Assembly (NCBI RefSeq): GCF_032854445.1
Contig: NC_088304.1
Coordinates: 3,100,001-3,164,000, forward strand
Reading direction: 5' to 3'
Origin: Liolophura sinensis
Lineage: Eukaryota; Mollusca; Polyplacophora; Chitonida; Chitonidae
Length of the DNA stretch: 64,000 nucleotides
Shown: one piece after another, positions 59,501 to 64,000 of the stretch
Layout: every line of letters begins with the position of its first letter
How positions within the stretch are numbered: the first letter of the stretch is position 1
Made by a program: the position numbers and the translations under genes
The notes under the pieces: model-generated
The model's input: the letters and a program-made list of their open reading frames with translations, nothing else
Database searches by the model: none
What the model was told of the DNA's origin: nothing

Positions 59501-62500
59501 ACTTACAGGGTGTACATTATAACACCACAGGCCCACCTGTCAAAGAAAACATGAAGGAGTTTACCATAAACAGCATCCTACCTTTGACATACCAGACACA
59601 ACATGGTGGCCAGACAAAAAAAAAACAATATCACTGCAAACTGTTTCCTTATATTCATATATTCTCTTGACATAAACTGAACAACTTGGATGAAAACTAT
59701 GATCTTTTCACCTTCCCTCCACCTCACTTTAATAAAGGTAAAGATAACACTAACGAAAGTACCCATGTTTCAAACAAAAAAAACAAAACAAAACCATTTA
59801 GCACTATCCTGCAAAATAGTTCAACTTATTTTTCTCACAATTTCTTCCAAAAAACAAAGATAAATGTGAAATATTTAATTCTACCATGTTATTACTGTGA
59901 TCACTGTTGTTACATGAGGTTATTTCCACTCAACACATAGACAGACTACGAGGCTTCTGCACTGAATATACAGCCATGACAGCTGAGTGCATTTCCCAAA
60001 TGGACTATGAATAGATATCTTAAATGGACTATGAAATGAACTGTTTAAAGCAAACAACACTAATATGACGACACTGATACCCACTGGGTCCCAATAAACC
60101 ACTGTAGAATCTCATGTTTTAAATGCATTTTACTTGGTTTGAAAGTTCTACAACACTTTTGCATTTTCTTTGCCTTATTACAGCATCCTCTGAACACCAA
60201 AAAAGAGTTCTACAATGTCACATTTACTTCATTCACAAATACATCTGAACTCTGAAGAGTTAGTTATTTTTCACATTCTGAGGAAGAGCTTTTGCCATTG
60301 GCTGGGTGATCCAAATTGCATTAGAAAAGACAGATTTAAATTGCATTCGAAACAATAGATCCATATTACACTAGAAATAATAGATCCATATTGCATTCGA
60401 AACAATAGATCCATATTACACTAGAAATAATAGATCCATATTGCACTAGAAACAATACATCCATATTACACTAGAAATAATAGATCCATATTGCACTAGA
60501 AACAATAGATCCATATTACACTAGAAATAATAGATCCATATTGCACTAGAAATAATAGATCCATATTGCACTAGAAACAATAGATCCATATTACACTAGA
60601 AATAATAGATCCATATTGCACTAGAAACAATAGATCCCTATTACACTAGAAACAATAGATCCATATTACACTAGAAATAATAGATCCATATTACACTAGA
60701 AACAATAGATCCATATTACACTAGAAACAATAGATCCATATTACACTAGAAATAATAGATCCATATTGCACTAGAACTAATAGATCCCAATGGCATTAGA
60801 AAAAATGTAGCCAAAGCTGCCAAAAATGAAAATCTAAATTTATATTTTGCTGACATGTATATCACTGTACATGATCCGAGCACTCAAATGAACAGTTCAG
60901 GTCTATGTCAGGCAAACTTACATGTCCACTTCTTTGCCATACCCAGGCACATTTTCATACATAGAGACAGCCAGAACCTCAGGGGCCAGGTATGCCGGGG
61001 TGCCACACAGGTCTGTAAACAACAGTGGCATCACAAGAGGAATACAAAACAATCCATACTGCTGGAGGCTAAGCACTTATTCTGAAACTATTGGACTGAC
61101 TGCACATTATGTCTCACTCTACTCCTGTGTTTTCATGATACGGATTTTGGTAACACATGTATCTTAGTAAATATTAAATTTATTTATTCATTTGATTGGT
61201 GTTTTACGCCATACTCAAGAATGTTTTACGGCAGCCAGCATAATGATGGAAGGAAACTGGGTAGAGCCCAAAGGAAACCCACAAACATTACTGGCAGACC
61301 TTCCTACATATGGCCGGAGAGGAAGACTTAACTCATGGAGACTGCATTGGTGGGAGGCTCCTGGGTCATTGTGCCTTGCTGGCATGCTTACCTCCCTTGG
61401 CCACAGAGGCCTCCCTAAAAATTCAATATTCTTTCTACTAAAATACAGGTACATGCATGAACTCTGAATTCAGATCTGATTATAGTGCCATGCAGTATGA
61501 TTACTGCTGGTAGTTGCCAACTAATTATCAGGTACAATGAAATATAGTCATCCTGATTATCATATGGTTCTATTTAATTGATTATCTATCCATCCCAGAA
61601 AAGTGAACAATAAAACAATTTGTTCTGAGTTCATTTTTTTCTGCTCTATCAGAGATAAAATGCTTTAGAATGTATTTCATTTGTTCCAATATGTTCCTCT
61701 CTATCGATCTGACCACTTACTCCACCGTAAGTACACAGCATTTTTTATTCAACTATTGTTGATGAACAAAACCTGGAAGGGGCGGGACCAAACCGTCACT
61801 CACCTGTAAGCTCCTCCCCCGGGGCAACATGAGTGGCAAATCCGAAGTCTGAGAGTTTTATGTTGAGATTGTCATCCAGGAGTATATTTTCAGGCTGGTA
61901 GTAAAAAATTATCAATTTACAAAAAAAAAATATTGGCAATTAAACAAGAAAGACAGAGCCAAAATGTTAAGTCATGATTCTGTTATGATAGATTGCATAA
62001 AATAATCTACCCAGAACAACTTGCTGAAGTTTCAGATATACAAACGTAACAGCGTTATCTACAAACACAAAGAGTTGACACAGCCGCAATACACAGTGTA
62101 CAACATATTGTACTTACCTTCAGATCACGATGTACTATATTTTTACAATGTATAAACTCCACAGCTTCTATCAACTGTCTCATGATTAACCTGCAAGCAA
62201 AATGGCAATTTCTTAAATGTTTGGAATAAAGTTCCTAAACTGAATAAAATGCCTGTACCAGTGTGCTCCTTTTTTAAAAATATATTTTAAACCACAACAA
62301 CAAAGGTTTTGACATTTATGTAATTTTATGACAGGTAAAGCTCAACCCCCTGAGTCAAATTACAGTCAAATTTTAAACATCCATGTACATGTAATGTGAA
62401 ATTTAGACTATGTCCTGAGTGTATCAAAATTTGATTATTTTGCATGAACTTTAACAAGTGTTAAATAAGTGTATCCAATTTCAACTCTTCTATCAGTTAA

Positions 62501-63462
62501 AAAGTATGCACTGACATCAAATTCTGAATTTTGATTTGAAGTCAAACATTGCTAGGACGAATCAACCCTTAAGCTCAATGGTTGTGTTTTCTATACATAA
62601 GCTGAATCAGTTTGATCTTACCTGGTTCTTTTTTCTGATAAAGTCACAACTTCTGTTAAGTAGTCAAATAGCTCCCCCTTTTTACATCTGCAATATCAAA
62701 ATCACAAACCAATCAGGTGACCAGATGTACACAAAATGTCAAATGAGATTAATGCTGTTTAGACATGCATATTAGCACTGTAGAAGATTGCTGTTCCATG
62801 CCATATTTAAGAATTTTTCGCTGTAGATGTAAATCTTCAACCTTTTCAAACACTAAAGCACTTTTTTCTCAGTGGAATTTAAGCATATAGTTATTATCAA
62901 AATGATTTCTTTGTGTCACTAAAGATGCAAGCTTCATAAAACTGTGCAAAGTATTCTTCTACATCCCATAGTTCTCTCGGATTGTTTTGAAACAAAATAT
63001 TGGTTGCAGAGGCGGTTGATAAGGTTGAAGAATGAGGGTCTATGGTGAGGGTCTATGATGAGGGTGAATTTTATCAGTGGAGGAAACCTTACGGAAGTTA
63101 CTTAGGAACTTTCCCATATAAAATGTACAGGTATGCACGACATATTGGTGACAAGTAGGATTTAAGGTGGGATTAGACTGGGAAACCAGCCCCATGAGCA
63201 TCAAGGTCCCACTACAGAAAGCGAATCTTCCCACTGCCTGTCCAATGTCAGGTTTGAACCCACAGCCCATGTGTCACAGTGACTGGAAAGTGAACACTCT
63301 AACCACTTGGCTATGGCTTGCTTCAGTATGGTATTTGAACAATCAAGTAAATTTATGTACATTCTTCACAAAAATTAAAATAAATAAGCTGCTACATGTA
63401 TACTTACAGTTCAAAAACTAAGAAAATAAATGTGGGTGTCTCATATGTATCATGGAGTGCAA
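53539..63462 (-). CDS. PHKG1: PHKG, phosphorylase b kinase gamma catalytic chain (3' part, 10 exons, 296 aa)
   Basis: Exons (minus order): 63462-63408, 62687-62622, 62190-62118, 61894-61804, 61012-60922, 59536-59507, 58172-58049, 56724-56644, 54495-54454, 53778-53539. All phases join. Kinase motifs: [18 protein letters not shown] (catalytic loop), DFG in [27 protein letters not shown] and ALAHPFF. The tail [14 protein letters not shown] and [19 protein letters not shown] match the calmodulin-binding C-terminus of PHKG1. An Asp (GEELTDLCGT) sits where human has Glu182, keeping the acidic activation loop of a constitutively active kinase. The subunit phosphorylates glycogen phosphorylase under Ca2+/calmodulin control. 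The first ~90 residues (ATP-binding lobe) are right of the window. The paralogue call PHKG1 over PHKG2 is by similarity and may be pre-duplication. Confidence 0.93.
55080..55612. repeat. 28/45-bp compound tandem repeat
   Basis: Units 'gtctcacttcaactgtgtat' and 'aggagcctaattagatatca' are arranged in blocks. A SINE (55168-55330) sits between the first units and the rest. In a PHKG intron. Confidence 0.85.
55168..55330 (-). mobile_element. SINE inserted in a tandem array
   Basis: The tail 'tttatttatttgattggtgt' and core to 'gaccttctcacttacgg' are well preserved. The head is missing. Confidence 0.85.
55762..55945. repeat. Interspersed repeat, MITE-like family copy
   Basis: It matches 20990-21235 through 'tgaagccttgaaattggcca' and the ending 'ctctttcacatgcgaaaa'. 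Confidence 0.6.
56828..57005 (-). mobile_element. SINE, head-side part
   Basis: It includes 'ccatccgcaggttgctgcca' and 'ggagaggaagctggcatgta'. The A/T tail is lost. Confidence 0.75.
57129..58035 (-). repeat. 23-bp minisatellite starting beside a PHKG splice donor
   Basis: About 39 copies of 'attctcattgcgagtcac' plus five bases (minus). The donor of exon 58172-58049 reads gtaagtattccaagtcaag and runs directly into the first unit. The unit resembles it (aagtattc...agtca). The open frames over the array are artefacts. Confidence 0.93.
58321..58450 (-). mobile_element. Diverged SINE-like fragment
   Basis: It shows 'ggattgggttttaatgct', 'gagtggaggaaacgtggc' and a weak B-box-like end near 58425. 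Support is limited. Confidence 0.4.
58862..58990. repeat. Interspersed repeat, MITE-like family copy
   Basis: It matches 22700-22800 ('cacacagaat') and the right window edge at 63947-64000 (gtaattcttcaa and acatgtttgcaa, in reverse). Confidence 0.55.
59125..59205. repeat. ~35-bp tandem duplication
   Basis: 'ccacagctacaatct' and 'ttggttgtgcaagtggg' occur twice in tandem. Confidence 0.8.
60330..60790. repeat. 25-bp minisatellite, ~18 copies
   Basis: Units around 'aatagatccatattacacta' with ttaca/ttgca alternation, in the PHKG intron between 59536 and 60922. Confidence 0.94.
61178..61415 (-). mobile_element. Nearly full-length SINE
   Basis: From tail 'ttgattggtgttttacgcc' to head 'ttggccacagaggcctccct'. 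It gives the best view of the head of the main SINE family on minus. The B-box area is partly deleted. Confidence 0.85.
62830..63005. repeat. Interspersed repeat shared with an LRWD1 intron
   Basis: Aligned to about 12065-12235 through 'atgatttctttg..tcact' and 'agcttcataaaa..tgtgc'. No coding content. Confidence 0.5.
63040..63325 (-). mobile_element. tRNA-SINE of another family
   Basis: On minus: the A-box-like 'tagccaagtggttagagtg' and B box 'gggttcaaacctgac', followed by a body that ends near 'tccactgataaaattcacc'. In a PHKG intron. Confidence 0.7.
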
Positions 63463-63946
63463 CTGAAAAAAGAGAGAAAGAAAACATGCTCAGGTAAGTA
63501 GAGTTACATGTATTTATGAAAAAAAACTCTAAGAGTGATCTCCCTTTCCATGTTATAAACAATGAAACCCCACCATTCCCCAAATAGTTTTCTTCCACTG
63601 TGAGAAGCTTTTTCAAACACAACTTAAAACTGCTATATATTACTTCCACCATTTCCTTCAAATTTCCAATAAATCCAACAGAGGAATTGTAATACATATC
63701 TCTTGAATTAAAAAGCAGATTGAAATGTATATAACCCTAAATTACTTACACATAACAATGAAAAATACACAAATATTTATTAGTGTGAGAAACCTCAAGT
63801 CTTTCACAAAAACAAAAAATAACCAAATTATACTACATGTGATGTATATACAACTTACGTTCAGTAGCAAGAGCTTTTCAGGTTAATACATAAGCTATGC
63901 CTGTACTCCATACAGCCGAGCTAAAACTGGCTGAAGCCTGCACACA

Positions 63947-64000
63947 GTGTGTAATTCTTCAACCTTTTCACATGTTTGCAATTCGTTTATTCAAGCATAT
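63947..64000. repeat. Interspersed repeat running off the right edge
   Basis: Matches 58930-58975 in reverse. It belongs to the MITE-like family. Confidence 0.5.

Noticed and set aside
63855-63900. Possible upstream PHKG exon beside gtaagt on minus
   Set aside because: Its translation has a stop and does not match the kinase N-lobe; it sits next to an interspersed repeat.

Overview
The window looks like a lophotrochozoan genome, most likely a bivalve mollusc. It is AT-rich and intron-dense, and full of tRNA-derived SINEs of a type I associate with bivalves (3' tails reading 'ttgagtacggcgtaaaacacc' and then 'aaataaataaa'). It also carries an unusually heavy load of minisatellites. Four conserved metazoan genes can be built exon by exon, with consistent splice phases at every junction.

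Layout. 1-2310 (minus): 5' part of ALKBH4, two exons with the rest off the left edge. 2336-6928: a complete-looking 4.6 kb DNA transposon with a Mutator-like transposase ORF (3665-5719), a broken antisense endonuclease-like ORF (5829-6223), 453-bp identical direct terminal repeats and an ATGT target duplication. 6929-7089: what remains of a compact promoter with ETS-like and E2F-like sites. 7089-32400 (plus): LRWD1/ORCA, 16 coding exons, 664 aa. 33733-44785 (plus): SRRD (SRR1-like), 7 coding exons, 329 aa. 45373-63462 (minus): PHKG, the phosphorylase kinase gamma catalytic subunit, last 10 coding exons, with its 5' end off the right edge and possibly a very long 3' UTR.

ALKBH4 and LRWD1 are head-to-head, as they are in human. 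Removing the transposon would leave about 185 bp between the ALKBH4 start codon and the LRWD1 first splice donor. The transposon therefore sits inside an ancient bidirectional promoter, 25 bp from the ALKBH4 ATG. SRRD and PHKG are convergent.

The most unusual theme is tandem arrays that begin at or within about 15 bp of 5' splice sites. Five LRWD1 introns and one PHKG intron show it. In several, the repeat unit contains the exon end or the splice donor itself, so the intron carries dozens of duplicated donor sites. Two other arrays grew out of SINE sequence. Two related Kolobok-like elements (TTAA targets, THAP remnant) lie in LRWD1 and SRRD introns. No RNA genes, CRISPR arrays or viral elements were recognised.
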